Shown here piece after piece: positions 32,957 through 44,750 of a DNA stretch of 64,000 bases. Every line of letters starts with the position of its first letter. The first letter of the stretch is position 1. The position numbers and the translations under genes are program-made. A model generated the notes under the pieces. That model ran no database searches. It saw nothing but the letters and a program-made list of their open reading frames with translations, and had not been told where the DNA came from. Location of the stretch: positions 28,686,297 through 28,750,296 of the forward strand of contig OY294068.1 of the NCBI GenBank assembly GCA_958510875.1. The letters run 5' to 3'. The DNA is from Endomychus coccineus (taxonomy: Eukaryota > Arthropoda > Insecta > Coleoptera > Endomychidae).

Positions 32957-33511
32957 CCACGGTCGTACATACAGGTCTGGATACTCGAGGCTGTTTCCTA
33001 TGTGAGAAGTGGGACCGCTAGGCGTCGACTGTCGCGTAGTACCAAAAGACGTCACGTAAGAGTATTCTCTGACAACTGTCAGTTGACTTGTAAGCACAAG
33101 GAATACCTGCGTTTTTAGAAACAAATTACGAAACCGTGCATTGTGCCGAAATGCAAAACGGAGTACACAAGTGTAAAGCAAGAAACTTCTGTTTTTAAAG
33201 TGCCGAAATATGCGGAAATGCGAAAAAAGTGGGTGCTTGCGATTCCGGAAAGAAACCGTTTTAACGAGGTCTTTTATGTGTGCGAAAAAGGGGAAGTTAT
33301 TTTTAAGGTGAGTAATACATTTTGACAAGAGTAACAGTTCTATTCCTCTCTCAAATCAGAATACTTAGTAACTGCATGCGATTCCGGAAAGAAATCGTCT
33401 TACCGATCCAAGCGCTAGCTAGTGGCTGAGCGAGGGACTACGAGTTTGGCGACGCGTAAGAGACTCATGTCAAACATACGAGTCGACAGACCTGTATGTA
33501 CGACCGTGGAT
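32957..33511 (+). mobile_element. Inverted-repeat unit containing a THAP-like exon
   Basis: The ends are CCACGGTCGTACATACAGGTCT at left (core CGGTCGTACATACAGG, about 32957-32980) and the reverse complement at right (about 33488-33511), 555 bases in all. Inside lies a frame with a THAP-like zinc-binding pattern, framed by splice signals. The right flank is mariner 5' sequence, so it sits next to or within a mariner relic. No convincing target-site duplication was seen. It may be a non-autonomous relative of P-type elements, whose transposases start with a THAP domain; that is inference. Confidence 0.5.
33119..33307 (+). CDS. THAP-like domain exon, His region altered
   Basis: A 63-codon open segment lies between an acceptor-like CTGCGTTTTTAG (ending 33118) and a perfect donor AAG|GTGAGT (33305-33313), so it is best read as an internal exon in phase 0. 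The peptide contains CIVPKCKTEYTS, then SVFKVPKYAEMRKKWVLAIP and FNEVFYVCEKGEVIF. THAP domains have C-x(2-4)-C, a .W...IP core and C-x2-H. Here both first cysteines, Trp and Pro are present, but after VCEK the expected His-Phe is missing, probably through a small deletion. It would bind DNA if intact. It could come from a P-like transposon or a host THAP gene. Neighbouring exons were not found. Confidence 0.55.
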
Positions 33512-33605
33512 GGTACATCACAAACGTCACATGGGATATTCGATTGTCACGCCATCTGTTCTATCTTTCAGGGACTTTTCACTTTGCCCTCTTATATCAA
33601 ATAAA
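33512..33605 (-). mobile_element. Mariner 5' end relic
   Basis: Matches the 5' leader of the other mariner copies: GTACATCACAAACGTCACAT, then CGCCATCTGTTCTATC and the terminal GCCCTC. About 95 bases, with no coding part. Confidence 0.75.
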
Positions 33606-35219
33606 ACTCACAAGGAGATGTAAATAACCCTGCTAAAAGTTGACAGCAGTTTCGATCTGGAGCTCTAGCATTCCTCTTTCCCATCCTTCCCTATTCAAAT
33701 GTATAATGTATCATCGTAAATGCATCTATACTTCGTTCGCTATTCTATGTGTGTTATATCAGTCTCACAGTCTCCATTTGTTGATCGTGTGGGGGTAATC
33801 CAGAGAATAAAGGCCGAATGACAACTTATATTCACCTTTATAGACTCAAATCATGTTTATTTTTGGTTTTAAAGAGCTTGGCTGTTTTGCGGAAATCATC
33901 CACCTGTTTCATGATGCCATTAAACATTTCTTAAAGAAAGACTCCCTAATACCAACCCTTTCCTTCTCTTCACCCTAGTTTTAATTCAATAAAACTAAAA
34001 ATGAAACAGTTTATAAAAAGTAAATATTATATTACGATCTAAAAGTTCCCAAAGGTTCTTGATTTATTTATAAAATGGGATGTAGAAGAATTCAACTTCC
34101 TATAACAGTCACATTCTTACATTATGAGATATTAACAGACCGTTTCATTTTTTGACATCACCAAATTACATAGCATTGCCACAAATATTTTATTTAAGTC
34201 TGCGCGATACTTCGAAAACACATATAAATAGATATATCAATATTGTGTAGCTGGACAAAAAGACAAAAAGAAAGTAATAAAAGAGGAGAATCAGAGTTTG
34301 AAACCGATATAAATATTAGAACAGCATTCTTGGCCATCCATGTTCAATCCTAATATATACGTATTAGTGAATAACCCTCATCATATTTTTTTGACATTTA
34401 TACAGTTTCTAGGGAGTTGCATACTTTGAATTGTTTTTAATTGCTAGTTTAGTTTTAATCTATTTCTGACATATACCGGCATTTTGTGGACTTATTATGT
34501 ATACTTTTACCGCAATATTTTGTTTGTATTTCGTTGTGGAATTGCTGGAGGCTCAGATTACTGAAGATAAAGTTAGTTAAAATTTAGTACGATGTGTCCG
34601 ACACGCCTGGGCCTTGTAATCGGAGATCCATCTCACGGAATTAATGAAAAGGCTCGATCGCGATATCTGAACGAGCTTTTTCAAACCAGACGCGGATCGT
34701 TCAAACAGACAAACACAACAGACTTCTATGGCATATGTAAATTACTTAAATGTATCTTCGAATAAATCTTCTGTATTTTCCTTCAAGATTTATCAGCAGC
34801 AATCTTATCCGATTAATTGCCTAAATAATTTCCCACAACTCAATGGAATGAAATATCAAAATCTAAATTGAATAATGTCTCGAATTAAATGTTATTTGTA
34901 TGAAATAAATATTCGTTCTTATCGAAATCAGTCGATCTAGCCAGTAAATCTTATAAAACTGGGTATCATCTTCATTCTTCATTCTTCGTGCTATATAATG
35001 GTATAATAATCTCTAGTCGAGTGATATTAATATGAAGAAAAGTGCCAAGGGGTTATAATTTTCTACTACGTTTACCTATGTTCTCAAATCACCGACTCGT
35101 TAGCTCATAATGTATTCACTGTTAGGACATTTAATCAATTTAACCCTTTCACTGTACCCCTGATGAAATACTTCCAAAAAATTAATTAATAATGATTCTC
35201 GACCCAAGTAAGAATGATA
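33606..35219. other. AT-rich stretch without recognised gene
   Basis: No frame above about 60 codons with a motif, no repeat array and no element ends were recognised over 1.6 kb. Confidence 0.45.
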
Positions 35220-35705
35220 TATAAATTCTCGGGAAATAGGTCACACTAACACATATGCTTTTTATTTATATATTATTTGTATGAGCACAAAGCCTCCTCA
35301 TGGCACCAATTTCAATTAAAAATGCCCACCTCGCCGAAACGAACAGAAACACGAACAATCGAAACTGTAACACATTAGTGTTTTAAGTATATGTACATGT
35401 ATCAACAATCCACTGCTTAGCAATTTTCTCATAATATACGAACCAAAAAATTTAACGCTAAAGTATCCACTTTCGAACCTGATGTTAAAGATTTATGAGG
35501 TAATAAAAAAAGGTTGTCAGACCTATTTGAGTATTCTACCTAAAATATATTTTGAATATTATAAAGACATGAAGGAATTTGCAAGGGTTTTAATTAATTA
35601 AAGTACTATAAATCTTACTTAATGACTGAATATCTGTTCTATGATTTACAGACCTGGAGTCACATTTATGTGAATCATCTCCAGAACAAATCTTTTATAA
35701 TAATA
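35220..35705 (-). mobile_element. PLE-B copy 3, 3' end, dead
   Basis: Minus-strand terminal part matching 12835-13430 and the complement of 46900-47400. It starts with ATTCTCGGGAAATAGGTCAC and continues through the GATTTATGAGGTAAT and ATGACTGAATATCTGTTCTA phrases into the end of the nuclease domain. The segment that holds the hammerhead-like motif is deleted (35255-35290). Confidence 0.75.
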
Positions 35706-36339
35706 GGGCCTTGTAGATCACTGATGAAATTTTGCCCTTTCCGTCATATTAGAATTACATCTCTTGCGATAATACGAATGCGACATAGAATAGTTGGAAG
35801 TAATAACACCCAAATTTCACGTAGTTAAGTAAACTTGGTAAAATCAACAATTGTTTGTATATTTTGTCAAATGAAAGAAAAAAAGAAAGAAAGAAGCTTT
35901 ATTGTGCATACCTTAAATTATATAATATAATAGTACAATGTAGTAATGTTTATCTTAAAAGTACGCCAATAATCTTAATTGCATATAAAGTAAATGTGTT
36001 CATATGGGCATAGACCGTGCATGAGCACTTTACTCCATGCATTCATCACAAGAGAGGAACATCAATAGAAAATAATATAATACTGAACTACAATGTTACA
36101 TAATTCGAAAAGAATTATAATTTTATATTTTCATTACGTTACTGTAATGATACTGGATTACAAAGGAGAGTATGGTTTAGTGATTTAATTTGAGAATCTA
36201 AATGCGTTTTACAGTCTGAATGGTTTTTTTTCAATAATAATCTATTTATAAGAAATTGGGATTACAAGAGTTTCATGTTGCTTTATTGTGTAATTTATGT
36301 TTTTAATTTCCATTTTTATTAATTTGCAGGATTACAAAA
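35706..36339. other. AT-rich stretch, nothing recognised
   Basis: No supported feature apart from a short GAAA-rich tract near 35870-35895. Confidence 0.4.
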
Positions 36340-36619
36340 GGACTTGTACTAATCAAAATAAGTATAGAAAGATTTCATGTTTTTACAATTTATTAAGTAA
36401 TTCGTGAGGCGTTTTCGAAAGATTTTACGGTTTTGTATAGATTTTAATTTTGGTGGTAAGAGGTTGTGGAAACAAGGTCCTAGGTATTTCGATGATCTTT
36501 GGCCAATTCTTTTATGTGCTCTTTCTACCGGTATGGGGTTGTGAATTACTGCTCTTGTGCCGTATTGAAATTCATGATAAGTATAGTGTTGGTGTGCATT
36601 AGAGACTACCTGTTTTATA
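36340..36619 (-). mobile_element. LINE-C, C-terminal part (split by element B)
   Basis: Minus-strand reading gives VVSNAHQHYTYHEFQYGTRA, then KRIGQRSSKYLGPCFHNLLP and NRKIFRKRLTNYLI. The YGTR...YLGP..FN.LP..LK pattern is the C-terminal signature of Jockey/CR1-type LINE polymerases. The upstream part continues at 37591-37770, so element B landed inside it at a TA. Confidence 0.7.
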
Positions 36620-37590
36620 TACCGAGATATCAAAAATTATCTTGGTCAAGGGTGGTTGTGGAATCTAAAACGCGTGTCTTTACTTTACGTTTGAAATAAT
36701 TATGTCATAATTAATTTGAAGTTTCTAAAAGTGCGAAATTTCGCAATTTTATACGAATATTGTAACACTCAGAAGTCTTTAGCGCTTTGGACTCCGTGAT
36801 TTTCACGTAACCTATCGGAATTAGAAGGTTCGAATTATCTAAAAACATAATTGGATGAACACCAGACGTCCTATGTAATTAGCTACAAACGAAATCATTT
36901 TGACATATGCCTCGAGAAGCTCGCTGCGCGTAAGTTAGAGTTTATACATTTTACCTCGGTCTTGTTAATTTGGGGCCGTTTCGTGTCCTGTGCGGGCGGC
37001 GCCAGTTGTAATAAAGTGTTTTCGGCTATGGGCCGCTAGCTTTTACCCGCTTCGTATATTTTAGCCACGAGAAAATTCCCTTTGATACGTCGCACGTTAG
37101 ACGAGCGTAGCTGATATCTGAGAATAGCTCAAACTGTTTTAATTAAATTTTCCTATTTAACGGACATTCATCGAAAAAAGAAGGGCCGTCGGACACGGTC
37201 CGATACTAAATCTAACTACATGGAGCGAAAACGGCACGCGAAAAGTCGTCGTAAAGCCGTATTAGGTACAACCAGTTTGCACTTTTCTAACTCGCGTGCT
37301 ACGCGCCTCTCACGTGAACGTCATCCGATTTACGGAAAATTAACTATTTCAAAACAGTTTTTGACCCGGATTGTAGCTATCACGACCTCTGAAAAGGTTC
37401 AAAGTTCACATAATTATTTCATAATTATTTCATAATTTGTAGTTCATTATTGTTTTACAACTGAAATAAATAGGAATGAAATTTGTAGGTTATTGATGAC
37501 AGTGACATAATTATTTCAAACGTAAAGTAAAGACACACGGTTTAGATTCCACAACCACCCTTGAACAAGATAATTTTTGATATCCCGGTA
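36620..37590. mobile_element. TA-inserting element B (MITE-like), 0.97 kb
   Basis: TA at both edges (36620-36621, 37589-37590) and inverted ends CCGAGATATCAAAAATTATC / complement. The interior is about 90 percent or more identical by eye to element A. It includes the 36851-37039 frame (62 codons, ending CAGGASCNKVFSAMGR as in A) and a basic frame at 37220-37435 (MERKRHAKSRRKAVLGTT). Neither peptide is recognised. Inserted in LINE-C. Confidence 0.9.
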
Positions 37591-37770
37591 TATTTGCCTA
37601 ATGTTGCATATTTTTGCATGTTTATACAACAGTTTAATGGGGTATAGTTTATTTCTATTGTACATTATCTTTAATATCATGATCAATAAGTTAAGATAAT
37701 CAAAAGTATAAATTGACGTATACTTCACATTCCAATTTTTGTTGCAATATATGAGCAATAGTCACATAAA
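37591..37770 (-). mobile_element. LINE-C, upstream part
   Basis: Minus-strand reading YCNKNWNVKYTSIYTFDYLN, then LYPIKLLYKHAKICNIRQI runs straight up to the TA where element B is inserted. The reading is consistent with the stretch before the YGTR block in LINE polymerases. Confidence 0.6.
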
Positions 37771-37977
37771 TAAATAATAATGGACATTAAATGTTCAATT
37801 TCTCCAAAGATATGTAAAGTAATTTCAATTTCTGGAGAAAAATGTGCTAGTACTTGCCAAGATTATTTTGAGGGTTGGTTCAACGATACTCTAGTAATGA
37901 TAGGAAAATTGGTTTTTAGTTCCAACTGTGACGCTCTGTATCTCAAAATCGAAACTTTTTATTATTTATACATATAA

Positions 37978-38990
37978 ATTCTCGGAAAATAGGTCACACT
38001 AACACATTGCTTATTATTTTTGTGTTTACGTATGTTCCGGTCTCACGACCATCATCAGAAGATGTATAAATATCTAAAACGGGAGTTCTACAAACTAATT
38101 GTATCCTTATCGTACTAATTTCTATCAAAAAAGCCCACGTCATCGAAGCGAACAAAAACAAGAGTAACACATTAATGTTTTAATCATATGAATCAAAAAT
38201 CCACTGCTTGGCAATTTTCTTATAAAATTCAAAACCATTTCAAAGCACCGTTTGAAATACGACTGAAAACAAGAAATATAACGCTCAAGTATCCAGTTCC
38301 GAACCAGATGTTGAAGATTTTTGAGGTAATAGAAAAAGGTCAACAGACATTATTAGAAATATTGCTATTGTAACATTCTACCAAAAATATACTTTTAACA
38401 TTATAAAGGAGCATGTAGAAATATTCAAGGGTTTTAATTAATTGAATTAGTATAAATCTGACTTAATGACTGAATATCTGTTCTATGATTTACAGACTTG
38501 GAGTCACGTTTCATATGAATAATCTCCAAAATAGATCTTTCATAATAATTGGTTTCTTTAGTTAAAATATCAACATTTTTGTAATCGAATTATTGGTTAT
38601 AATCAAAACAGTGCTTAGCAAGGACGGTAGAATTTTCTGGTACTATACTGGTGGAAACACATTCTTTTTTGTAAATATTGCTTAGAGATTTCTCTATAAG
38701 TTCCATCGCAATTTGAACAATTTATTTTGTATACTGTGCTGGTTTGTTTAGGGTATTGAAGGTTTTAGATTTGGAAAATATTTCCCAACACAGCTAAGTA
38801 GGCTCATGCCCAACATGTCGGTCGGTATTAATTTCATTCTCAGATACTTATTCATTATACTGCCGGACAAGTTCTTTACTGCGTGAATTCTAAATTGCAA
38901 GATTTCATCAATAACGTTTATATAAGCGATCGACTGAGGAAAAGTAGTGATACAAATTTTCGCGTGTAACACGCTCTGAATAATCTAAGT
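37978..38990 (-). mobile_element. PLE-B copy 4, nuclease and terminal region, dead
   Basis: Minus-strand Penelope-like remnant: terminal region at 37978-38180 with a hammerhead-like motif, then GIY-YIG remains (38400-38800; compare YKIN-like and YNHQF-like positions in 46512-46907), with an upstream part ending around CCCAACACAGCTAAG at 38790. Frames are broken. Sequence order mirrors copy 1. Confidence 0.75.
38034..38058 (-). ncRNA. Hammerhead-like motif in PLE-B copy 4
   Basis: Minus strand: CTGATGA, stem GGTC-GTGA-GACC, then GGAAC in place of GAAAC. One core base is changed. Confidence 0.6.
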
Positions 38991-41149
38991 AATTATTTTT
39001 ATTTACATTTAATGGAGATTCAATAAAACTGATTTACAAATTATTTATCATTATGTTTTATTAATTAATTTGAACTGATTTCCAAATTGTTTATCATCAT
39101 GTTGTATTTATTGATTAAACCAATTTGCTGATTATTTATCATTTATGTATTACCACATTTGCTATACTCACTTTTGATATGTCCATTCACAATCACCAAT
39201 TTAAACCGAACTAATTTTCTAATTATTTGTTATCATGTTTTATTTTGTTTGTTAACTTTTTAATAAATATTATTAAAGTTTCAATTCACCAATGCTGTTT
39301 CTCTCAAATCACATTCATCTCATCTCAAGCAAGAATATTCTGAGTTACGACATACCTCTCGCCCCCAAATCTCAGCTCTATGCCAAAAAATTGGCAAGTA
39401 TCGCAATCGCTCTAAATAATTTCTTCTCAATTTTCCGTTTTAAGTCTTTCTGAATCCATTTAGACAATTTTTGGGATGTGCATTTGTGCATGTTTAACCC
39501 ATTATGGCGACGATTGCGCCATCCTTATTGGTCGTACGAATTTGAAATTTATAGCAAATCAAAGTGGTGATAACAGTAACTACTGTTTTGGGATGCGGTA
39601 GGCCCCTTGCAAGTTGTACCTTTGACATCAATCTTCAGTTTATTTAATGTAGCTATATTATTCTATCCAATCATCATGACAACAATGTTTTTCATTTCTT
39701 GATTTAAATGACGAGCCACTTCGTCATAAAAATGGTATCATAGATTAACACAACAGTGTAGACTTTTCAAGAAGAATTGCTTACTTGTTGATCAGTGTTC
39801 CCTACAGTATCATGTGAGCAAGTTTGATTGTTTGACAATAGATTTGATAATTCACCTGCGTGATATATCATGTAATTAATTTTGAAGATATAACAATAAG
39901 GAATGAGACTGACGACGTGTACGAACATCGTAACTTGTAAGTGATTTTCATAGAGGAACACATAACTCTGCAGACTTTACAAGAAGAATTACGCGAATCC
40001 AACTTACTTAAAGGTGATTGTAATTTCTATGGTTTCACTTCTCCAATTAAGACAGTTTTGTTCTTCGAAAGATTATATGATCTTGAGTTTCCACTCCATC
40101 TTAATCCTTATTAAATTCTAGTAATCTAAAACGACAACTATTACATTCTTCTTCAGCTGTTTTCTTTACAATATGAAAAATAGTTTATCAATATAACGGA
40201 AATTGATGGTTTTTCAATCTAGAATCTTTAAATTGTTTCAAATCTAAAGCGATAATCGATTCATTGTCGTTCAAATCTATGGGTTATTCGCCCCAATCAA
40301 TGAAACGATGTAATACCTGGTTATTTTTTACAACTAATTCACTTCAACAATTATTCGAGTTTTTTTTCTTTTTCAATAATCGTTCGTGCTCCGTGGTGCC
40401 ATTTGTATTTTATTACAATGCTGCCATTCACTTTGAAAAGGTGTGATATGAAGCTACAGAGATATACTACCATAGAGGTAGACTATTTGCATGAAAATAA
40501 TAAAACGTGTATTAATTACAATTCAAGTATGTCGCAGTAATTTAATTTATTTATGTCCTCAAATAATTTGATGTGTCAATATAATTATAACTCGCATATT
40601 ATCTCACAATCAGCAGCTAGCTTCAGTTAGGGCATGATTATTTTTATCTGAAGCAAATATTTGAACAATAAAGACTGGGGTTTTGAATGTAAACGGGGGT
40701 ATATAGACCTAAATATAATATTTAACATTGCTTGGCAAATAAAGATACACACATGTTAAAATTTAGAAGCTGTTTAGACCAATAAGACGGATTTTCCCTT
40801 TTATTTCTAATGTAAACTATACTCCATGGTAACAGTGAAAGAATTACTAATGTATTATACGTCTAGATCCATGAAAATGCAGTAAACAGTTTGATAGATA
40901 AGTATAGTAATTACTGATGATATAAGCCTTGGAGCATCTATTTCCTTACAAATTGTCTAATCAGAATGTATGGGAAATATCTGGGTAGAAAACGAAAATC
41001 ACTAGCTTTTTCTAATGTTCTCATTGAAAACCTTAACACCACATATGAAACATAAGAGCATTGTTGGTGAGCAAACACGTATATCTGTGTTTGTTTTCTT
41101 TCTAAATAATGGTGAGTTGGTCCCTTCTATTTATCTTCTTCGGGTAAAC
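38991..41149. other. AT-rich stretch without recognised gene
   Basis: Over 2 kb with no motif-bearing frame. A possible degenerate RYIDxxFFI phrase on the minus strand near 40180 is too weak to call a polymerase. Confidence 0.4.
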
Positions 41150-42040
41150 CTGATGTTTAAGATCGGCTAACAGAAGCCATTATTCGACAAGTTGTGGAAA
41201 AATCGATTAATGTGCCACCCCTGTGTCATCGGTTATTCTCTGTTTGTCCGAGGTTGGCCTAGGGGGGCCTATTGCTTCCGCTCCTTTGCTGCCTGGTGGT
41301 AGACAGTTTGATACCCAAGCTGAATGAGGAGTTCTATGCCCAAGCCTATGCAGATGATTTGGCAGCTGTGGTTCTCGGCAGATAGGTACGCAGCTTCCTT
41401 GTGTGAGCTGCAGAACATAGCGCTTGTCATTGTGGTTTGCTGGTATCAGGCCGAGTGAATCCTGAAATGGTTATTTTCACGATAGAACTAAAACTAGGAT
41501 ACCTGTTCGGAAAGCCTTATATCACCAAGGCACGGTACCTTGGAGTTATCCTCCATATCAAACTGAACTGGAAAATTCGGATAAAGAAGGCCGTTGCATG
41601 CTTTTGGGCATGCTGGAGAGTCTTCGAAAGTACATGGGGTCTTCGGCCGCAGATCTATACGACCACAATCCGCCCCATCAAATCCAATGCTGCCGTTATA
41701 TGGTGACCGGAGACACGAAATGGTTTATTGCGTCTGGTATTCGACAAGGCTTAGAGACTTGCCTACATGAGGATTATGGGGGCTATGAGAATCACTTCCC
41801 TACTGGGTTTTGGAGGTTATGACTGTAGTCGTTCTCGTGGTCATGACATTTTGGAGTTGAGCTTCTGGAAGCTGTACAATTCTGCAACTGAATCAGTAAG
41901 CGATAGCACCTGCTCTCAGATTCCAAACGTCCTCATAACCCAGAGAACTACAGACACTTTCCGGCAGGTAAGCTCGTGTGGTTCACAGATGGGTTCAAGG
42001 CTGGCAAATTAGCCGGAGCCGGAATTTACGAATGCAATAG
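41150..42040 (+). mobile_element. LINE-B copy 4, polymerase catalytic region to RNase H start, dead
   Basis: Plus-strand piece with AQAYADDLAAVV (41340-41375, intact catalytic ADD), RVNPEMVIF (41450-41475), ARYLGVILHIKLNWKIRIKK (41530-41590), ACFWACWRVFESTWGLRPQ and LVWFTDGFKAGKLAGAGIYE (41975-42035, first RNase H motif). The frame changes several times and it stops soon after entering RNase H. The sequence differs enough from copies 2 and 3 to be another subfamily. Confidence 0.8.
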
Positions 42041-42340
42041 ATAGAAGAAAGAGATGATGCTGTGGTGAATTGTAAGTTCAATTCCTGCATGGGTTCCGAT
42101 TTTCACATTGAATTCGATTCTTAATTTTAGTTACCCAAGTTAGGTTTTTTTGCTTATTTTCAATTCCTGGAATTAATAATGGAGGTTTATCTAATCTAAC
42201 TAATCAGCTACTTATTTTTCGACTTTAAATTTTATGATCTGGTTAAAAAGACTTCTTGCATATTTTTATCGTCTGCGAATGAAAATAAAGATTCAATGTA
42301 GTAGTTACACTTTTATAAATAAGAAACAATTCACCAAAAA
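42041..42340. other. Spacer without recognised content
   Basis: AT-rich, no supported feature. Confidence 0.4.
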
Positions 42341-42354
42341 CACCGTCAATACTG

Positions 42355-42388
42355 AGGTCCTTTCAGCTACCAAGTAGCCATCATCAGA
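42355..42388 (-). ncRNA. Hammerhead-like motif, separate PLE family (solo end)
   Basis: Minus strand: CTGATGATGGCTACTTGGTA, then GCTGAAAGGACC. Stem II GCTAC/GTAGC around TTG is perfect and GAAA follows. It resembles the PLE terminal motif but differs from PLE-A, B and D. No coding remains nearby, so this is probably an isolated terminal fragment. Confidence 0.45.
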
Positions 42389-42584
42389 GTTTACTGTATG
42401 ATATCTACTTTGTGGCTCGAAGCTCCTCAGTAAATCAATAGTATTTTCAGAAGATAAGGGTGGTTGTCTATATTTATAGTCTAATAGTGTATCCATAGTG
42501 TGTACTCTTCTATGATTTATTAGTTCTAGTTAACTAATTTTAAATTATAATTTTTATGAACTCATTCACAAGACTATCAGCCCA
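42389..42584. other. Spacer, possibly rest of the solo PLE end
   Basis: No coding content. It may belong to the terminal fragment with the motif at 42355-42388. Confidence 0.3.
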
Positions 42585-43345
42585 TTTTCATTTTTTGCAA
42601 AACTGGCTTTTTGGTACTTTGGCTTTTTTCGGCTTCGATTCGCTAGGACAAGTCCAATGTTTCGACTGTTCTTTGGTCTCTGGTGTATTCTGATGGATCC
42701 ATGTTTCGTCGACGGTTATGTCACAGTGCAGAAAGTCCTTATCGTGGTTGAACATCGCCAAACACTCCTTTGAAATTGTTAAATGGTCGCTTGTTGTCTA
42801 TAGAGAGGAAATGCGGCACTCATCTGGCAGATAGCTTTCTCATATTCAAAAATTGATGCAAAATGTTCCCTACCTGTTCGGTTAAGATGCCCATAGCCTC
42901 AGGAATCTCGTGCACTTTAACTCAGCAATTGTCAAATATAATACCGTGGATTTTATCGGCGATTTCTGGCGTTGTAACCTTAATTGGACGACCCGAAGGT
43001 TCGGCTTTCTTTGTGGACATAAAGCCACAACGAAAATCAGTAAACCACGTGTGAAACGATCCAATCGATGGTGAAGAGTCCCCATGAGTTCAACAAGCGA
43101 TGCTTAGGTTTGCGTAATATTATTTCCACGCAATAAATAATGTTTAATCAAGACGAGAAATTATCTTTTTCCCATGTTTACAAAAATCTTCGAGGCTACT
43201 TGCTTTCGAAGGGTATCATAACAGAACTTAACGACGTATCAGCCTGAAAATTTTAATGCGTTCTAGTTAAAAATGGTACATCACAAATGTCATATGGGAT
43301 TTTCGATTGTGGCGCCAACTGTTTTATTTCTCAGGGACACCTTGC
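42585..43345 (-). mobile_element. Mariner M2, N-terminal two thirds, dead
   Basis: Minus-strand mariner copy. The leader spans 43176-43345, the start codon is at 43175 and a stop follows a few codons later. Next come the FTDFRCGFMSTKKAEPSGRP-type hinge (about 43000-43040) and EIPEAMGILT (about 42885-42915). After a damaged part comes the DETWIH-like block before TPETKEQS (about 42665-42715). Sequence after KPKKAK.P at about 42600 is lost, so the second and third catalytic Asp are absent. Its uninterrupted 42860-42890 segment shows what the M1 target looked like before the satellite insertion. Confidence 0.85.
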
Positions 43346-43539
43346 CCTCGTAGAGCAATGCAACAGTGAGGAAATATAGAAACTGTAGACATGTAACATG
43401 CTGAATTTCTTAAAGTTACTATCGACTTATTCAAACACTCAACCTTGTGAGTTGGTACAATTCGGGCGCCTGGTGAACACTCTTCAGTGGGAATTTCATT
43501 ATTAATAATAATACTGTCCGAAGTAATTTTTTTAATACT
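43346..43539. other. Spacer, nothing recognised
   Basis: Short AT-rich stretch between mariner M2 and a LINE-A relic. Confidence 0.4.
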
Positions 43540-43611
43540 TTGACAACACGAGAGGGAAACCTATAATTTTCGAAGGACATCTTGTGAGCCAACGGTCGAT
43601 TGTTGAGATGC
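43540..43611 (-). mobile_element. LINE-A copy 5, 70-base relic
   Basis: Only the extreme 3' end: ACACGAGAGGGAAACCTATA, then GAAGGACATCTTGTGAGCC, as in the other LINE-A ends. It abuts mariner M3. Confidence 0.7.
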
Positions 43612-43731
43612 GAAATTCAGCTTTTGATATGTTTATGAAAATCTACAATGTTGCTTGCTTATGATGAGTGTCAAAACAGAACTGAATGACACATCAGCCT
43701 GAACATTTTAAAGCGTTCTAGTTAAGGATCG
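43612..43731 (-). mobile_element. Mariner M3, part left of element C
   Basis: Mariner start-codon and leader region: TGTTTATGAAAATCTACAAT, GACACATCAGCCTGAA, GCGTTCTAGTTAA, as at 43176-43270. It continues after element C at 44662. Confidence 0.75.
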
Positions 43732-44661
43732 TACCGGGATATCAAAAATGATCTTGGTCAAGGGTGGTTGTGGAATCTAAAACGTGTGTCATACTTTGCG
43801 TTATGTTATAACACTCAGAAGTCTCTAGCGCTTTAGACTCCGGGATTTTCACGTGGCCCATCGAAATTAGAAGGTTCGAATTGTAAAAAAACACAATTGC
43901 ATGAACGCCAGACGTCCATGTAATTAGCTACGAACGTAATCATTTTGACATATGCCTCGAGGAGCTCGCTACGCGTCAGTTGGAGTTGATACTTTTTACC
44001 TCGATCTTGTTAATTCGGGGCCGTTTTATGCCCCGTGCGGCCGGCGCCAGTTGTAATAAAGTGTTTTCGGCTATAGGCCGCTAGCTTTTAACCGCTTTTG
44101 GGTATATTTAGTAGCTAGAAAATTCCCTTTGGTACGTCGCACGTCAGACGTGCGTAGCTGAACCTGAGAGCACTTGTTTCTATTGTATTTAATTTTTCCT
44201 ATTTAATCGACATTTTGGGGCCTGAGACTATGCTATTTAGTTGGCCCCGTTCATAAACTAACGACATGGAGCAAAAACCGCATGCGAAAAGTCCTCGTAA
44301 AGACGTTCTATGTTCCGAAGATTTGCACTTTTCTAACTCGCGAGCTACGCGCTCCTCACGTGAACGTCATTCGATTTATCGAATCAATTTAAAACAGTTT
44401 TCGACCCCGTTTGTGGCTATTGCGACCTTGTAAAAGTCTTAATGTTAACATTTCGTTTTACATTCCACAACCACCCTTGACCAAGATAATTTTCAATTTG
44501 TAGTTCATTATTGTTTTACAACTGAAATAAATAGGTATGAAATTTGTAGGTTATTGATGATGTCAGTGTGACAGTGACATAATTATTTCAAACGTAAAGT
44601 AAGACACACGTTTTAGATTCCACAACCACCCTTGACCAAGATAATTTTCGATATCCCGGTA
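43732..44661. mobile_element. TA-inserting element C (MITE-like), inserted in mariner M3
   Basis: TA duplicated at 43732-43733 and 44660-44661; the mariner sequence joins perfectly across them (GATCG-TA-CATCAC). Ends are CCGGGATATCAAAAATGATC and complement. The right side holds two copies of the ACAACCACCCTTGACCAAG block (44460-44494 inner, 44625-44650 outer). The left 43790-44430 interior is related to elements A and B. Confidence 0.9.
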
Positions 44662-44750
44662 CATCACATATGTCACATGCGATTTTCGATTGTGGCACCA
44701 TTTGTTTTATTTTTCAGTGCCTTTTCACCTTGTTCTCATATATATTCTGA
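44662..44750 (-). mobile_element. Mariner M3, 5' terminal part
   Basis: CATCACATATGTCACATGCG, then GTGGCACCATTTGTTTT and TTCACCTTGTTCTCATATA, the mariner terminal stretch. Confidence 0.75.

Noticed and set aside
33143..33325. THAP-like frame as a complete small protein
   Set aside because: The open stretch is bounded by splice consensus sites and lacks an ATG before the first cysteine, so an internal exon or fragment fits better.
40090..40320. Minus-strand RYIDKLFFI phrase resembling a polymerase RYVDD box
   Set aside because: A single short degenerate phrase without neighbouring polymerase motifs; more likely chance or too decayed to call.
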